DNA of 64,000 nucleotides, from NCBI RefSeq assembly GCF_003610255.1, contig NZ_RAPS01000001.1:1364001-1428000 (forward strand), in the 5' to 3' direction. A program made the position numbers and the translations under genes. The stretch is from Streptomyces sp. TLI_171. Its GTDB lineage: Bacteria; Actinomycetota; Actinomycetes; Streptomycetales; Streptomycetaceae. The notes under the pieces are model-generated. The model was not told the origin of the DNA and did no database searches. It saw only the letters and a program-made list of their open reading frames with translations. Shown one piece after another: positions 9,161 through 22,412 of the stretch; position 1 is the first letter of the stretch; each line of letters starts with the position of its first letter.

Positions 9161-9184
9161 GAAGGAGAGCGATCAGGGATGCGA

Positions 9185-10396
9185 TCAGGCGGCGACGGCC
9201 TTCTTCAGCGCCTCGACGCGGTCGGTGCGCTCCCAGGTGAAGTCCGGCAGCTCGCGGCCGAAGTGGCCGTAGGCGGCGGTCTGCTGGTAGATCGGGCGCA
9301 GCAGGTCCAGGTCGCGGATGATCGCGGCCGGGCGGAGGTCGAAGACCTGGGTGACGGCTTCCTGGATCTTCTGGACCGCCACGGTCTCGGTGCCGAAGGT
9401 CTCGACGAACAGGCCGACCGGCTCGGCCTTGCCGATCGCGTAGGCGACCTGGACCTCGGCGCGCTTGGCCAGGCCGGCGGCGACGATGTTCTTGGCGACC
9501 CAGCGCATCGCGTACGCGGCGGAGCGGTCGACCTTGGACGGGTCCTTGCCGGAGAACGCGCCGCCACCGTGGCGGGCCATGCCGCCGTAGGTGTCGATGA
9601 TGATCTTGCGGCCGGTGAGGCCGGCGTCGCCCATCGGGCCGCCGATCTCGAAGCGGCCGGTCGGGTTGACCAGCAGGCGGTAGCCCTCGGTGGTCAGCTT
9701 GATGCCCTGGTCGGCGAGCGCCTTCAGCTCGGGCTCGACCACGAACTCGCGGATGTCCGGGGTGAGCAGCGAGTCCAGGTCGATGTCGCTGGCGTGCTGC
9801 GAGGAGACCACCACGGTGTCCAGGCGCACGGGGCGGTCGCCGTCGTACTCGATGGTGACCTGGGTCTTGCCGTCGGGCCGCAGGTAGGGGATGGTCCCGT
9901 TCTTGCGGACCTCGGTGAGGCGGCGGGAGAGCCGGTGCGCCAGGGTGATCGGCAGCGGCATCAGCTCGGGCGTGTCGTCGCAGGCGTAGCCGAACATCAG
10001 GCCCTGGTCGCCGGCGCCCTGGCGGTCCAGCTCGTCCTCGACGTCGCCCTCGACCCGGTGCTCGTGGGCGGTGTCCACGCCCTGCGCGATGTCCGGGGAC
10101 TGCGAACCGATCGACACCGACACGCCGCAGGAGGCGCCGTCGAAGCCCTTCTTGGACGAGTCGTAGCCGATCTCCAGGATCTTCTCCCGGACCAGCTGCG
10201 CGATCGGCGCGTACGCCTTGGTGGTGACCTCGCCGGCGATGTGCACCAGGCCGGTGGTGATCAGGGTCTCCACGGCGACGCGGGAGGTCGGGTCGTCCTT
10301 GAGGAGGGCGTCCAGGATGGTGTCGCTGATCTGGTCAGCGATCTTGTCGGGGTGTCCCTCGGTCACGGACTCCGAGGTGAACAGGCGGCGAGACAC
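9185..10396 (-). CDS. metK: S-adenosylmethionine synthetase
   Basis: 403 aa. Makes S-adenosylmethionine from methionine and ATP. It shows [20 protein letters not shown] at the N-terminus, the methionine-binding '[10 protein letters not shown]', the hexapeptide signature GAGDQG, and '[19 protein letters not shown]' (P-loop-like signature 2). The frame is open to 10747, but the GTG at 10396 gives the exact family start ([15 protein letters not shown]) with AGGGAG 6 nt upstream. The 235-bp leader to coaBC shows partial hairpins (10501-10510/10531-10540) but no SAM riboswitch that I can recognise. Confidence 0.97.
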   Translation of the reverse strand: MSRRLFTSESVTEGHPDKIADQISDTILDALLKDDPTSRVAVETLITTGLVHIAGEVTTKAYAPIAQLVREKILEIGYDSSKKGFDGASCGVSVSIGSQSPDIAQGVDTAHEHRVEGDVEDELDRQGAGDQGLMFGYACDDTPELMPLPITLAHRLSRRLTEVRKNGTIPYLRPDGKTQVTIEYDGDRPVRLDTVVVSSQHASDIDLDSLLTPDIREFVVEPELKALADQGIKLTTEGYRLLVNPTGRFEIGGPMGDAGLTGRKIIIDTYGGMARHGGGAFSGKDPSKVDRSAAYAMRWVAKNIVAAGLAKRAEVQVAYAIGKAEPVGLFVETFGTETVAVQKIQEAVTQVFDLRPAAIIRDLDLLRPIYQQTAAYGHFGRELPDFTWERTDRVEALKKAVAA

Positions 10397-10631
10397 AGCG
10401 CTCCCTGGGGTTGCAGCGGCTGCTGACTGAATGCGTTCGGAAGTCCCGAGGCATCCGGAAAGACTTGATTCCTGGTGTGGAGTGTAACGGTCGGCTACCG
10501 ATCCCGGGCACTCCCCGTACCCGTCGGACGTGTCCGGGATGCGGATCACACCGGGGCGGAAGCGGCCGGTGGATCCCGGCCGCCCGGGCACGGTGATCCA
10601 ACTACCGGGGCAACACCGGGCATTGCGGTGG

Positions 10632-11858
10632 TTAACGGGCGACTTCGCCCCCGGGGCGGGCCAGCCGGGCGGCGACCTGGTCCCAGATCGCGTCGGCCAG
10701 CATCTCCTTCGGGCCGTCCGGGATGTGGACTTCCGAGCCGTCCGCACCGAGCAGCACGGCGCTGTTGGTGTCCTGCCCGAACGCCTTGCCGTCGCCGACC
10801 TCGTTGACCACCAGCAGGTCGCAGCCCTTGCGGGCGAGCTTGGCGCGGCCGTGGGCGAGCACCTCGTCGGTCTCCGCGGCGAAGCCGACCACCACCTGCC
10901 CGTCGACGGCCCGCTCGGCGGAGATCTCGGCCAGCACGTCGGGGTTGCGGACCAGCACGATCGGCGCGGGCTCCACCCCGTCCACCTTCTTGATCTTGCC
11001 GGGGGCGTACTCGGCGGGCCGGAAGTCCGCGACGGCGGCGGCCATCACCACGGCGTCGGCGTCGCCGGCGGCCTTCAGCACGGCCTCGCGCAGCTGCAGC
11101 GCGGTGCCGACCCGGACCACGTCCACCCCGGCCGGGTCCGGCAGCGCGGTGTTCGCCGCGACCAGGGTGACCCGGGCGCCGCGGGCCGCGGCGGTGACGG
11201 CCAGCGCGTAGCCCTGCTTGCCGGAGGAGCGGTTGCCGAGGAAGCGCACCGGGTCCAGCGGCTCCCGGGTGCCGCCCGCCGAGACCACCACGTGACGGCC
11301 CGTCAGGTCCGGTGCCCGGTCGCCGCGGGCCAGCACCCGGCGGCAGGCCGCGAAGATCTCGCCCGGGTCGGGCAGCCGGCCCTTGCCGGTGTCGACGCCG
11401 GTGAGCCGGCCCACCGCGGGCTCGATCACGATCGCGCCGCGCCGGCGCAGCGTGGCCACGTTGTCCTGGGTGGCGGGGTGCTCCCACATCTCGGTGTGCA
11501 TCGCGGGCGCGAACACCACCGGGCAGCGCGCCGTCAGCAGGGTGTTGGTCAGCAGGTCGTCGGCCAGGCCGTGGGCGGCCTTCGCCAGCAGGTCCGCGGT
11601 GGCCGGGGCGACCACGACCAGGTCGGCCTGCTGTCCGATCCGCACGTGCGGGACCTCGTGCACCCGGTCCCAGGTCTCGGTCGCCGCGGGCCGCCCGGAC
11701 AGCGCCGCCCAGGTCGCCTCGCCGACGAAGTGCAGCGCCGCGGCGGTCGGCACCACCGTCACCTGGTGCCCGGACTCGGTGAACCTGCGCAGCAGCTCAC
11801 AGGCCTTGTACGCGGCGATCCCGCCGCTGACACCGAGGACGACACGGGGCGCGGTCAT
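10632..11858 (-). CDS. coaBC: Bifunctional phosphopantothenoylcysteine decarboxylase / phosphopantothenate-cysteine ligase
   Basis: 408 aa. Two consecutive coenzyme A steps in one protein. The N-terminal CoaC domain is an FMN flavoprotein ([20 protein letters not shown]; catalytic His in 'HVRIG'; substrate clamp 'APAMHTEMW'). The C-terminal CoaB domain has '[26 protein letters not shown]', 'AAVADFRP', and 'KIKK' with the NPD motif of the ligase. The ATG at 11858 is preceded by AGGAG; a TTG three codons earlier (11867) is the alternative. It sits between rpoZ and metK, the usual streptomycete order. Confidence 0.95.
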   Translation of the reverse strand: MTAPRVVLGVSGGIAAYKACELLRRFTESGHQVTVVPTAAALHFVGEATWAALSGRPAATETWDRVHEVPHVRIGQQADLVVVAPATADLLAKAAHGLADDLLTNTLLTARCPVVFAPAMHTEMWEHPATQDNVATLRRRGAIVIEPAVGRLTGVDTGKGRLPDPGEIFAACRRVLARGDRAPDLTGRHVVVSAGGTREPLDPVRFLGNRSSGKQGYALAVTAAARGARVTLVAANTALPDPAGVDVVRVGTALQLREAVLKAAGDADAVVMAAAVADFRPAEYAPGKIKKVDGVEPAPIVLVRNPDVLAEISAERAVDGQVVVGFAAETDEVLAHGRAKLARKGCDLLVVNEVGDGKAFGQDTNSAVLLGADGSEVHIPDGPKEMLADAIWDQVAARLARPGGEVAR

Positions 11859-11972
11859 GACGGTCAACTCTCCTAACGACGGGCTCGCCGCCCACCTTAC
11901 GACCCCTCAGACCGCCGCAGCGACGTGTCGGCGCGCACACGGCCGGGCCCGCCGGACCGGACCGCGCACATG

Positions 11973-12016
11973 CCGAGGGCCCGCCCGAACACGGAACGTG
12001 TCGGACGGGCCCTCGG
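11973..12016 (-). terminator. Terminator after rpoZ
   Basis: Arms 11973-11988 and 12001-12016 pair over 16 bp with one mismatch, and inner bases (cacg/cgtg) extend the stem. It lies 15 nt past the rpoZ stop. Confidence 0.75.
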
Positions 12017-12030
12017 AGGAGTGCGGGGGC

Positions 12031-12297
12031 TCAGGCGCCCTCGACCGCCTCGGCGGTGAGCAGGCCGGCGTTGATCTCGCGCAGCGCGATCGACAGCGGC
12101 TTCTCGTGCACGTGGGTGTCGACCAGCGGGCCGACGTACTCCAGCAGGCCCTCGCCGAGCTGGGAGTAGTACGCGTTGATCTGGCGGGCGCGCTTGGCCG
12201 CGTAGATCACCAGGCTGTACTTGGAGTCGGTGGCCTCGAGCAGCTCGTCGATCGGCGGGTTGATGATGCCCTCGGGCGCGGTCATCGAAGAGGACAC
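12031..12297 (-). CDS. rpoZ: RNA polymerase omega subunit
   Basis: 88 aa, the normal length for streptomycete omega. It binds the beta' subunit and promotes RNA polymerase assembly. The conserved core '[20 protein letters not shown]' followed by AKRARQIN is present. The GTG at 12297 has GGAAGG 7 nt upstream. It is downstream of gmk, an order shared with many bacteria, where it links nucleotide supply to transcription. Confidence 0.95.
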   Translation of the reverse strand: MSSSMTAPEGIINPPIDELLEATDSKYSLVIYAAKRARQINAYYSQLGEGLLEYVGPLVDTHVHEKPLSIALREINAGLLTAEAVEGA

Positions 12298-12349
12298 GCT
12301 GAACCTTCCGAAGTGGTTTTCATGGACCGGCTGGATGCAGCCGATCCGG

Positions 12350-12907
12350 TCAGGCTACACCGAGCAAGGCTAGCAGTTCGGCCGCTACCTGCTCGACGGA
12401 GGTGTTGACCAGCGTCGTGTCGAACTCCGCCTCGGCGGCCAGTTCGACCCGGGCCGCGGCCAGCCGCTGGTCGATCACGTCCTGCGGCTCGGTGCCGCGG
12501 CCGGTCAGCCGGCGCACCAGCTCGTCCCAGCTCGGCGGGGCCAGGAAGACCAGCTGCGCCTCCGGCATCGACTCCTTGACCTGGCGGGCACCCTGCAGGT
12601 CGATCTCCAGCAGCACCGGTTCGCCCTTGTCGAGCTTGTCCAGCACGGCCTGCCGGGGCGTTCCGTACCGGTTGCCGGCGAACACCGCCCACTCCAGCAG
12701 CTCGCCGTTCGCGACCAGCTTGTCGAACTGCTCGTTGTCGACGAAGTGGTACTGCACGCCGTCCCGCTCGCCGGGTCGCGGGTGGCGGGTCGTCGCCGAC
12801 ACCGACAGCCAGACCTCGGGGAACTGCTTCCTCATATGAGCGACGACCGTGCTCTTGCCGACCCCGGAGGGGCCGGAGAGCACGGTCAGCCGCGGACGCT
12901 CACTCAT
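12350..12907 (-). CDS. gmk: Guanylate kinase
   Basis: 185 aa. Phosphorylates GMP to GDP with ATP. The P-loop is [11 protein letters not shown], and the GMP-binding region is '[20 protein letters not shown]' followed by '[14 protein letters not shown]'. The lid and C-terminal '[14 protein letters not shown]' are typical. It sits between mihF (49 nt upstream) and rpoZ. It starts at ATG 12907. Confidence 0.96.
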   Translation of the reverse strand: MSERPRLTVLSGPSGVGKSTVVAHMRKQFPEVWLSVSATTRHPRPGERDGVQYHFVDNEQFDKLVANGELLEWAVFAGNRYGTPRQAVLDKLDKGEPVLLEIDLQGARQVKESMPEAQLVFLAPPSWDELVRRLTGRGTEPQDVIDQRLAAARVELAAEAEFDTTLVNTSVEQVAAELLALLGVA

Positions 12908-12955
12908 GTACCGATTATCCCGGATCGCGGAGGTTCCGCCGACACCGGCCTCCAG

Positions 12956-13282
12956 TCAGGAGGCGGCGCCGCCGAACTCCCGCTCCAGGGAAGCGATCTG
13001 GTTCGTACCGAGGCCGCGCACGCGACGGCTCTCGGAGATGCCCAGGCGCTCCATGATCTGCTTCGCGCGCACCTTGCCGACACCCGGCAGGGACTCCAGC
13101 AGGGCGGAGACCTTCATCTTGCCGATGACCTCGTCGTCGGACTTGCCGGCCTTGATGACGTCGTGCAGCGAGGCGCCCGAGTGCTTCAGCCGGTTCTTGA
13201 CGTCGGCACGCTTGCGACGAGCCTCGGCGGCCTTGGCGAGCGCGGCGGTGCGCTGTTCGGGAGTAAGGGGCGGAAGAGCCAC
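12956..13282 (-). CDS. mihF: Actinobacterial integration host factor (sIHF/mIHF)
   Basis: 108 aa. A sequence-independent, nucleoid-associated DNA-bending protein unique to actinobacteria and needed for normal nucleoid structure and sporulation in Streptomyces. It shows the family core 'NRLKHSGASLHDVIKAGK', 'KMKVSALLESLPGVGKVRAK' (helix-two-turn-helix DNA contact) and 'LGISESRRVRGLGTNQIA'. The frame could start at GTG 13291, but GTG 13282 gives the family start VALPPLTPEQ with GAGG 8 nt before. It is placed between pyrF and gmk as in S. coelicolor. Confidence 0.96.
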   Translation of the reverse strand: MALPPLTPEQRTAALAKAAEARRKRADVKNRLKHSGASLHDVIKAGKSDDEVIGKMKVSALLESLPGVGKVRAKQIMERLGISESRRVRGLGTNQIASLEREFGGAAS

Positions 13283-13441
13283 GCCGTTCACCTCAGGTGT
13301 GGATGGAAGGGATGAGCCATGACTTGGTTGTGCCCGGACGCCACGGTCTCTGACCTGCGGCGGTGGCCGTGACCACCGCCAACTGGCGTCCTACCGCCGG
13401 ACACTACCCAACTTGGGCCGCCGCGTCAGGAAAAGAACACG

Positions 13442-13478
13442 AAAAGTCCTGGTCAGCAGGGGCAGACCCGGGACTTTT
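13442..13478 (-). terminator. Terminator after pyrF
   Basis: Arms 13442-13454 (aaaagtcctggtc) and 13465-13478 (gacccgggactttt) pair with one bulge. On the minus strand the stem ends in GACTTTT followed by further T-rich sequence. It is the most classical intrinsic terminator in the window, 34 nt after pyrF. Confidence 0.8.
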
Positions 13479-13511
13479 CCGGGCAAATCAGCCGAGTTGA
13501 CGGCTCATGAC

Positions 13512-14351
13512 TCAGGCGTTTGTGACGGCCCTCACATCGTCGACGAACGCCTGCGCGGCCTGTCGCAGCGCCGCCACGGACGGCCCGTGCTTCAGCACGT
13601 CGCGGCTGACGCTGGGCACCACGTTGCGCACCTGGTCGCCGAACACCCGCGGCAGGTCCTTCGCGGTGGCGCCCTGCGCGCCCACCCCGGGGGCCAGCAG
13701 CGGACCGTTGATCGCCAGGTCCACGCCCGCGTCGGCGAGCGTCGCGCCGACCACCGCGCCGAACGAGCCGAGCGGCTGCGCACCCGCGTTCTCCGCCGCC
13801 AGCCGGCGCAGCACCGCCTGCGCCACGCTCTCCCCGTCCGCGCCGACCGCGCGCTGCACCTCGTGGCCCTCCGGGTTGGAGGTCAGCGCCAGCGCGAACA
13901 GGCCGCAGCCGCTCGCGTTCGCCAGGTCGACGGCCGGCTGCAGCGAACCGAAGCCCAGGTACGGGCTGACGGTGAGGGCGTCCGAGAACAGCGGGCTGTC
14001 CGGGGAGAGGAAGGTCTCGGCGTAGGCGGCCATGGTGGAGCCGATGTCGCCGCGCTTGGCGTCCATCAGCACCAGCGCGCCCGCCTCCCGGGCCTCGGCG
14101 ACGGTGCGCTCCAGCACGGCGATGCCGCGGCTGCCGAAGCGCTCGAAGAACGCCGACTGCGGCTTGAGCACCGCGACCCGGTCGGCGAGCGCCTCGACCA
14201 CGGTGCGGGAGAACGACTCCAGGCCCGCCAGGTCGTCGTTCAGTCCCCAGGCGGTGAGCAGCGAGCCGTGCGGGTCGATGCCGACGCAGAGCTGGCCGCG
14301 GGTGTCGAGGGCGGTCCGCAGGCGGGTGCCGAAGGGCGTCGTGTCAGTCAT
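13512..14351 (-). CDS. pyrF: Orotidine 5'-phosphate decarboxylase (type 2)
   Basis: 279 aa. Last step of UMP synthesis: decarboxylates OMP. It has the type 2 signature 'LVLMDAKRGDIGSTMAAYAE' with the catalytic Lys/Asp array, an N-terminal 'LCVGIDPHGSLL' and a phosphate-binding 'APGVGAQG'. It starts at ATG 14351, overlapping the end of the DHODH-like gene by 8 nt, so it is coupled to it. It is the last pyr gene before the terminator. Confidence 0.96.
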   Translation of the reverse strand: MTDTTPFGTRLRTALDTRGQLCVGIDPHGSLLTAWGLNDDLAGLESFSRTVVEALADRVAVLKPQSAFFERFGSRGIAVLERTVAEAREAGALVLMDAKRGDIGSTMAAYAETFLSPDSPLFSDALTVSPYLGFGSLQPAVDLANASGCGLFALALTSNPEGHEVQRAVGADGESVAQAVLRRLAAENAGAQPLGSFGAVVGATLADAGVDLAINGPLLAPGVGAQGATAKDLPRVFGDQVRNVVPSVSRDVLKHGPSVAALRQAAQAFVDDVRAVTNA

Positions 14352-15384
14352 CGGTGTCCTTGCTCGTCGTGCGGTGGGCGAGCCCCACCGCGTCGGTGTA
14401 CTTCGTGAAGTCGCGGGCGGCGAGTTCGCCGCGCAGTTCGTCGAGGATCCGCAGCGGCGCGGTCGGGTCGCGCAGCAGTTCGGATCCGACCGCCACGCCG
14501 GACGCGCCGGCCAGCGTGAACTCCAGCGCGTCGCGCCCGGTGCGGACCCCGCCCATGGCGAGGATCGGCACCGCGGGCATCCGCCCGGCCAGCATCGCCG
14601 CGTGCACCTGGTACACGCAGCGCACCGCGATCGGGCGCAGCGCCGGGCCGGACAGGCCGCCGACGCCGGCCGCCAGCGCGGGGCGGCAGCTGTCCAGGTC
14701 GATGGCCAGGCCCTGCGCGGTGTTGACCATCGCCAGGCCGTCGGCGCCGGCGGCCACGCAGCCGGCGGCGACCTCGGTGATCGTGCCGGTGTCGGGGGCG
14801 AGTTTGGCGTAGACCGGCAGCCCGGGCGCGGCGGCCTTCACGGCGGCGACCACGTCGTAGCTGACGGCCGGGTTGGCGGCGAACAGCAGTCCGCGGGCGG
14901 CGGCGCCCGGCGCGGACAGGTTGAGCTCCAGGCCGTGCACGCCGCGCGCCCCGGCCAGCCGTCCGGCCAGGTCGGCGAACTCCTCCAGCCGGTGCCCGCC
15001 GATCGACACCACCGTCCGCACCGCGCGTTCGGCCAACCAGGGCAGGTCCCGCCGCAGGAAGGCGTCGATCCCGGGGTTCTGGTGCCCGATCGCGTTCAGC
15101 AGCCCGCCGGGCGTCCGCACCACCCGCGGGCCGGGCTGCCCGGCGCCGGCCCTCGGCAGCACCGTGCGGGTGGTCAGCGTCCCGAGCTGGTCCAGCGGCA
15201 CGAACCGCGCCAGTTCCCGCCCGAACCCGGCGCACCCCGCCGCGGTCGACAGCGGGTTGGGAACCGTCCCGGCCCCGAACAGAGCCTCCAGGTCGACGTT
15301 CTGAGGGTCCGTCATGCGCCTGCTGCCGCCGGAGCCGGGTCCGCCCGCGCCGGGCCGTCCCGGCTCCGTCCGTCGCTGCGTCAT
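14344..15384 (-). CDS. Dihydroorotate dehydrogenase-like protein (class 1B fold) with altered active site
   Basis: 346 aa, a TIM-barrel FMN protein of the PyrD class 1B type. It shows 'TPGGLLNAIGHQNPG', the FMN/phosphate motifs 'GGLSGPALRP' and 'PILAMGGVRTGRDALEF', and 'YAKLAPDTGTI'. The catalytic-base motif NLSCPN is changed to NLSAPG (Ala158), and the usual Lys of VTKTV is Arg73. A start at ATG 15384 is chosen: GGGAG lies just before it and it overlaps the stop of the PyrK-like gene (ATGA). The 23 extra N-terminal residues are Gly/Arg-rich. A full class 2 pyrD lies two genes upstream, so this may be redundant or repurposed. See findings. Confidence 0.85.
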   Translation of the reverse strand: MTQRRTEPGRPGAGGPGSGGSRRMTDPQNVDLEALFGAGTVPNPLSTAAGCAGFGRELARFVPLDQLGTLTTRTVLPRAGAGQPGPRVVRTPGGLLNAIGHQNPGIDAFLRRDLPWLAERAVRTVVSIGGHRLEEFADLAGRLAGARGVHGLELNLSAPGAAARGLLFAANPAVSYDVVAAVKAAAPGLPVYAKLAPDTGTITEVAAGCVAAGADGLAMVNTAQGLAIDLDSCRPALAAGVGGLSGPALRPIAVRCVYQVHAAMLAGRMPAVPILAMGGVRTGRDALEFTLAGASGVAVGSELLRDPTAPLRILDELRGELAARDFTKYTDAVGLAHRTTSKDTDD

Positions 15385-16181
15385 GCTCCCGCCCCTTCCA
15401 CGTCCGCCGGGACCTCCCCCAGCTGCCCCCAGCGGACCCGGGCGCCGTCGAAGACCGGGCCCTCGGTGCAGGCCCGCACCAGGCGGCTGACGCCGTCCGC
15501 GTCGCGGACCGGCAGCACGCAGCCCAGGCACAGGCCGGTGCCGCACGGCAGTTCGGCGGTGACGGCGGCCCAGCTGCGCACCCCGCGGACGGCGGCCGCG
15601 GTGCTGGCGGCGGCGGACAGCTCGGGGCCGGCCGCGGCGTACAGCAGGTCGGCGTCCAACGCGGCCAGCGCCCGGTCGAACAGGTCGGGGTCCTGGTCGA
15701 GCGGCAGGCCGGCGCTGCCGTCGGCGGTGAGCACCAGGACGTCGGCGGTGAGCTCGCGTGCCCGGTCGACGCCGTACAGGCGCTCGGCGGTGGGCGCGGC
15801 GAGCACGAAGCCGACCCGGCTGCCGGCGGCCAGCAGCTGTTCGGCGAGCCCGAGCAGCGGCCCGGCCTGCGCGTCCTCGCCGAGCAGCAGGGCGCAGGCG
15901 GGGGTGTCGGGCTGCGGGTAGGGGGTGCCGAGCGGGGCGATCAGGTCGAGCACCGGCGGGGGTTCGGCGGGGAGCAGCAGGTCGAGGGTGTCGCCGTCGG
16001 CGCGCAGGATCGGCACGGCGCGGCGCAGCACGTCCTCGGTGCCCGGCGGGGCGGCGAGGGCGGCGAAGTGGCCGGGCCGGTACCGGGCCGCGGCCGTCGC
16101 GCACCGCACCGTGACCCGCCAGTGCGGGCCGTCCGCCCGCGCGCCGGTCACCTCGGCGCGGGCGACCACCGGATTAGCCAT
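15381..16181 (-). CDS. pyrK: PyrK-like iron-sulfur flavoprotein subunit
   Basis: 266 aa, similar to the electron-transfer subunit of class 1B dihydroorotate dehydrogenase. It has an N-terminal ferredoxin-reductase-like barrel (YRPGHFAALAAPPGTEDVLRR) and a C-terminal [2Fe-2S] motif C-G-T-G-L-C-L-G-C-V plus a distal Cys in 'RACTEGPVFDG'. The FAD motif is RRAVPI rather than RRPISI, and the NAD-binding GGGxG region reads 'LLLGEDAQAGPLLGLAE'. Pyridine-nucleotide binding is therefore uncertain. ATG 16181 has AGGAG 8 nt upstream. It is coupled to the next gene by an ATGA overlap and follows pyrD by 30 nt. Confidence 0.82.
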   Translation of the reverse strand: MANPVVARAEVTGARADGPHWRVTVRCATAAARYRPGHFAALAAPPGTEDVLRRAVPILRADGDTLDLLLPAEPPPVLDLIAPLGTPYPQPDTPACALLLGEDAQAGPLLGLAEQLLAAGSRVGFVLAAPTAERLYGVDRARELTADVLVLTADGSAGLPLDQDPDLFDRALAALDADLLYAAAGPELSAAASTAAAVRGVRSWAAVTAELPCGTGLCLGCVLPVRDADGVSRLVRACTEGPVFDGARVRWGQLGEVPADVEGAGA

Positions 16182-16211
16182 CTCCGCCACTCCTTCCGCT
16201 CAACGGGGCCC

Positions 16212-17309
<1,098 letters not shown>

Positions 17310-17340
17310 GGGACCTCCGTCGGCCGGGCCTGGACATGGA

Positions 17341-17376
17341 CGTGGGGGGCACCCGGCAACCGGCGTGCCCCCCACG
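17341..17376 (-). terminator. Hairpin between carB and pyrD
   Basis: A perfect 12-bp stem (cgtggggggcac 17341-17352 / gtgccccccacg 17365-17376) with a 12-nt loop, 9 nt past the carB stop. It looks like a terminator inside the pyr gene series, so pyrD to pyrF may be transcribed less than, or separately from, pyrR-carB. Confidence 0.65.
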
Positions 17377-17384
17377 GTTTCGGC

Positions 17385-20685
<3,301 letters not shown>

Positions 20686-20693
<8 letters not shown>

Positions 20694-21858
20694 GCTGGCC
20701 CTCCATAAGGCTCACGAAGCGGTCGAAGAGGTAGGCGGCGTCGTGCGGGCCGGCTGCCGCTTCGGGGTGGTACTGCACGCTGAAGGCGGGGACGTCGAGT
20801 GCCTGCAGGCCCTCGACCACGTCGTCGTTGAGGCAGACGTGGGAGACCTCGACCCGCCCGAAGGGGGTGTCGCTCACCTTGTCCAGCGGCGCGTTCACGG
20901 CGAAGCCGTGGTTGTGGGCGGTCACCTCGACCTTGCCGGTGGTGCGGTCCTGCACCGGCTGGTTGATGCCGCGGTGGCCGTACTTGAGCTTGTAGGTGCC
21001 GAAGCCGAGGGCCCGGCCGAGGATCTGGTTGCCGAAGCAGATGCCGAAGAACGGGGTCTTCTTCGCGAGCACGCCGCGCAGCACCTCGACCTGGTGGTCG
21101 GCGGTGGCCGGGTCACCGGGGCCGTTGGAGAAGAACACGCCGTCGGGCTGCACGGCGTAGACGTCCTCGACGGTGGAGTTGGCGGGCAGCACGTGCACCT
21201 CGATGCCGCGCTCCGCCATCCGCTGCGGGGTCATGCCCTTGATGCCGAGGTCGAGGGCGGCGACGGTGAACTTCTTGGCGCCGATCGCCGGGACGACGTA
21301 GGTCTCCTTGGTGGCGACCTCGGCGCACAGGTCGGCGCCCTTCATCTCCGGGGCCTGCTGCACCTTGGCGAGCAGCGCGGCGTGGTCCTCGACGGCCGGG
21401 CCGGAGAAGATGCCGACCCGCATCGCGCCGCGCTCGCGCAGGTGGCGGGTGAGCGCGCGGGTGTCGATGCCGCTGATGCCGACGACGCCCTGGCGCTCCA
21501 GCTCCTCGTCCAGCGAGCGCTTCGAGCGCCAGTTGGAGGCGACCCGGGAGGGGTCGCGGACGACGTAGCCGGCCACCCAGATCTGCTGCGACTCGTCGTC
21601 CTCGTCGTTCCAGCCGGTGTTGCCGATCTGCGGGGCGGTCATCACGACCACCTGGCGGTGGTACGACGGGTCGGTCAGGGTCTCCTGGTAGCCGGACATG
21701 CCGGTGTTGAAGACCGCCTCGCCGAAGGTCTCGCCGATCGCGCCGTACGCCTGGCCGCGGAAGGTCCGGCCGTCCTCCAGGACGAGCACGGCGACGGGCC
21801 GATCAAACGACGTGCGCTCCCGCCTGGTGCGCTGCGTGGTGGGGGCAGGTGCGGTCAT
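20686..21858 (-). CDS. carA: Carbamoyl-phosphate synthase, small (glutaminase) subunit
   Basis: 390 aa. Hydrolyses glutamine and channels ammonia to CarB. The class I amidotransferase triad is visible: Cys in '[17 protein letters not shown]', and His/Glu in '[14 protein letters not shown]'. The N-terminal domain shows '[20 protein letters not shown]'. The frame is open to 22077, but ATG 21858 with GGAAGAGG upstream matches the family start and overlaps the stop of the preceding membrane protein (ATGA). Confidence 0.96.
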
Positions 21859-22412
21859 GTCGCGGCCTCTTCCGTCTTCTTCGTCTTCGTACGTGTCACT
21901 AGTGCCTCGACGGCCTCGACCCAGGCCTCGTGCTCGGCGGCGGCGTCCAGCCGGAAACCGCTCTCCAGCTCGCGGTCGCCGTGCGTCCAGCCGACCACCA
22001 GCAGGCCGGAGGGCACCACCTTGCCGGCGATGCCGGAGTCCGGGCGGGCGCCGGCGAGCGCGGCGGCGGGGATCCACAGGTCGTCCGCACCGGGGCGGCG
22101 GGCCAGCAGCCCCCGCTCGGTGAGGGTGAGTTCGGCGAGGCTGCGGGTGCCCAGGCCGTGCGCGACGACCCGGTCCAGCCAGTTCCCCGCGGTGGTGGAG
22201 CCGTGGTAGCGGCCGGGCGCCGCGAGCAGCGCCGGGCCCGGGTCCTGCGGCACCGCGGGCAGCGGCGGGAGGTCGGACTGCAGCGTGCGCCGCCAGTTCC
22301 AGCCCTGCCGCATCAGCCAGTACACCAGGGCGACCAGGATCAGCAGGCCGACCGTCGCGCCGATGTACCCGGGCCAGTCGGTCACCTGGCCCTTCTCGGT
22401 GGCGAGCAGCAT
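21855..22412 (-). CDS. PH-like integral membrane protein of the pyr operon
   Basis: 185 aa, function unknown. One membrane segment near residues 17-35 ([19 protein letters not shown]) follows a short N-terminus. The cytosolic C-terminal part ('[20 protein letters not shown]', '[16 protein letters not shown]', then an alpha-helix) fits the PH-like domain annotated on the homologue at this position in Streptomyces pyr operons. It overlaps both pyrC (ATGA at 22412) and carA (ATGA at 21858), so it is tightly coupled to them. Its constant place suggests a link to pyrimidine synthesis, but no activity is known to me. Confidence 0.8.
   Translation of the reverse strand: MLLATEKGQVTDWPGYIGATVGLLILVALVYWLMRQGWNWRRTLQSDLPPLPAVPQDPGPALLAAPGRYHGSTTAGNWLDRVVAHGLGTRSLAELTLTERGLLARRPGADDLWIPAAALAGARPDSGIAGKVVPSGLLVVGWTHGDRELESGFRLDAAAEHEAWVEAVEALVTRTKTKKTEEAAT

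Noticed and set aside
10397-10631. A SAM riboswitch before metK
   Set aside because: Only short partial hairpins are visible and none of the conserved SAM-I, SAM-II or SAM-IV core sequences could be recognised.
11973-12016. Riboswitch or small RNA downstream of rpoZ
   Set aside because: A simple hairpin directly after the stop is better explained as a terminator.
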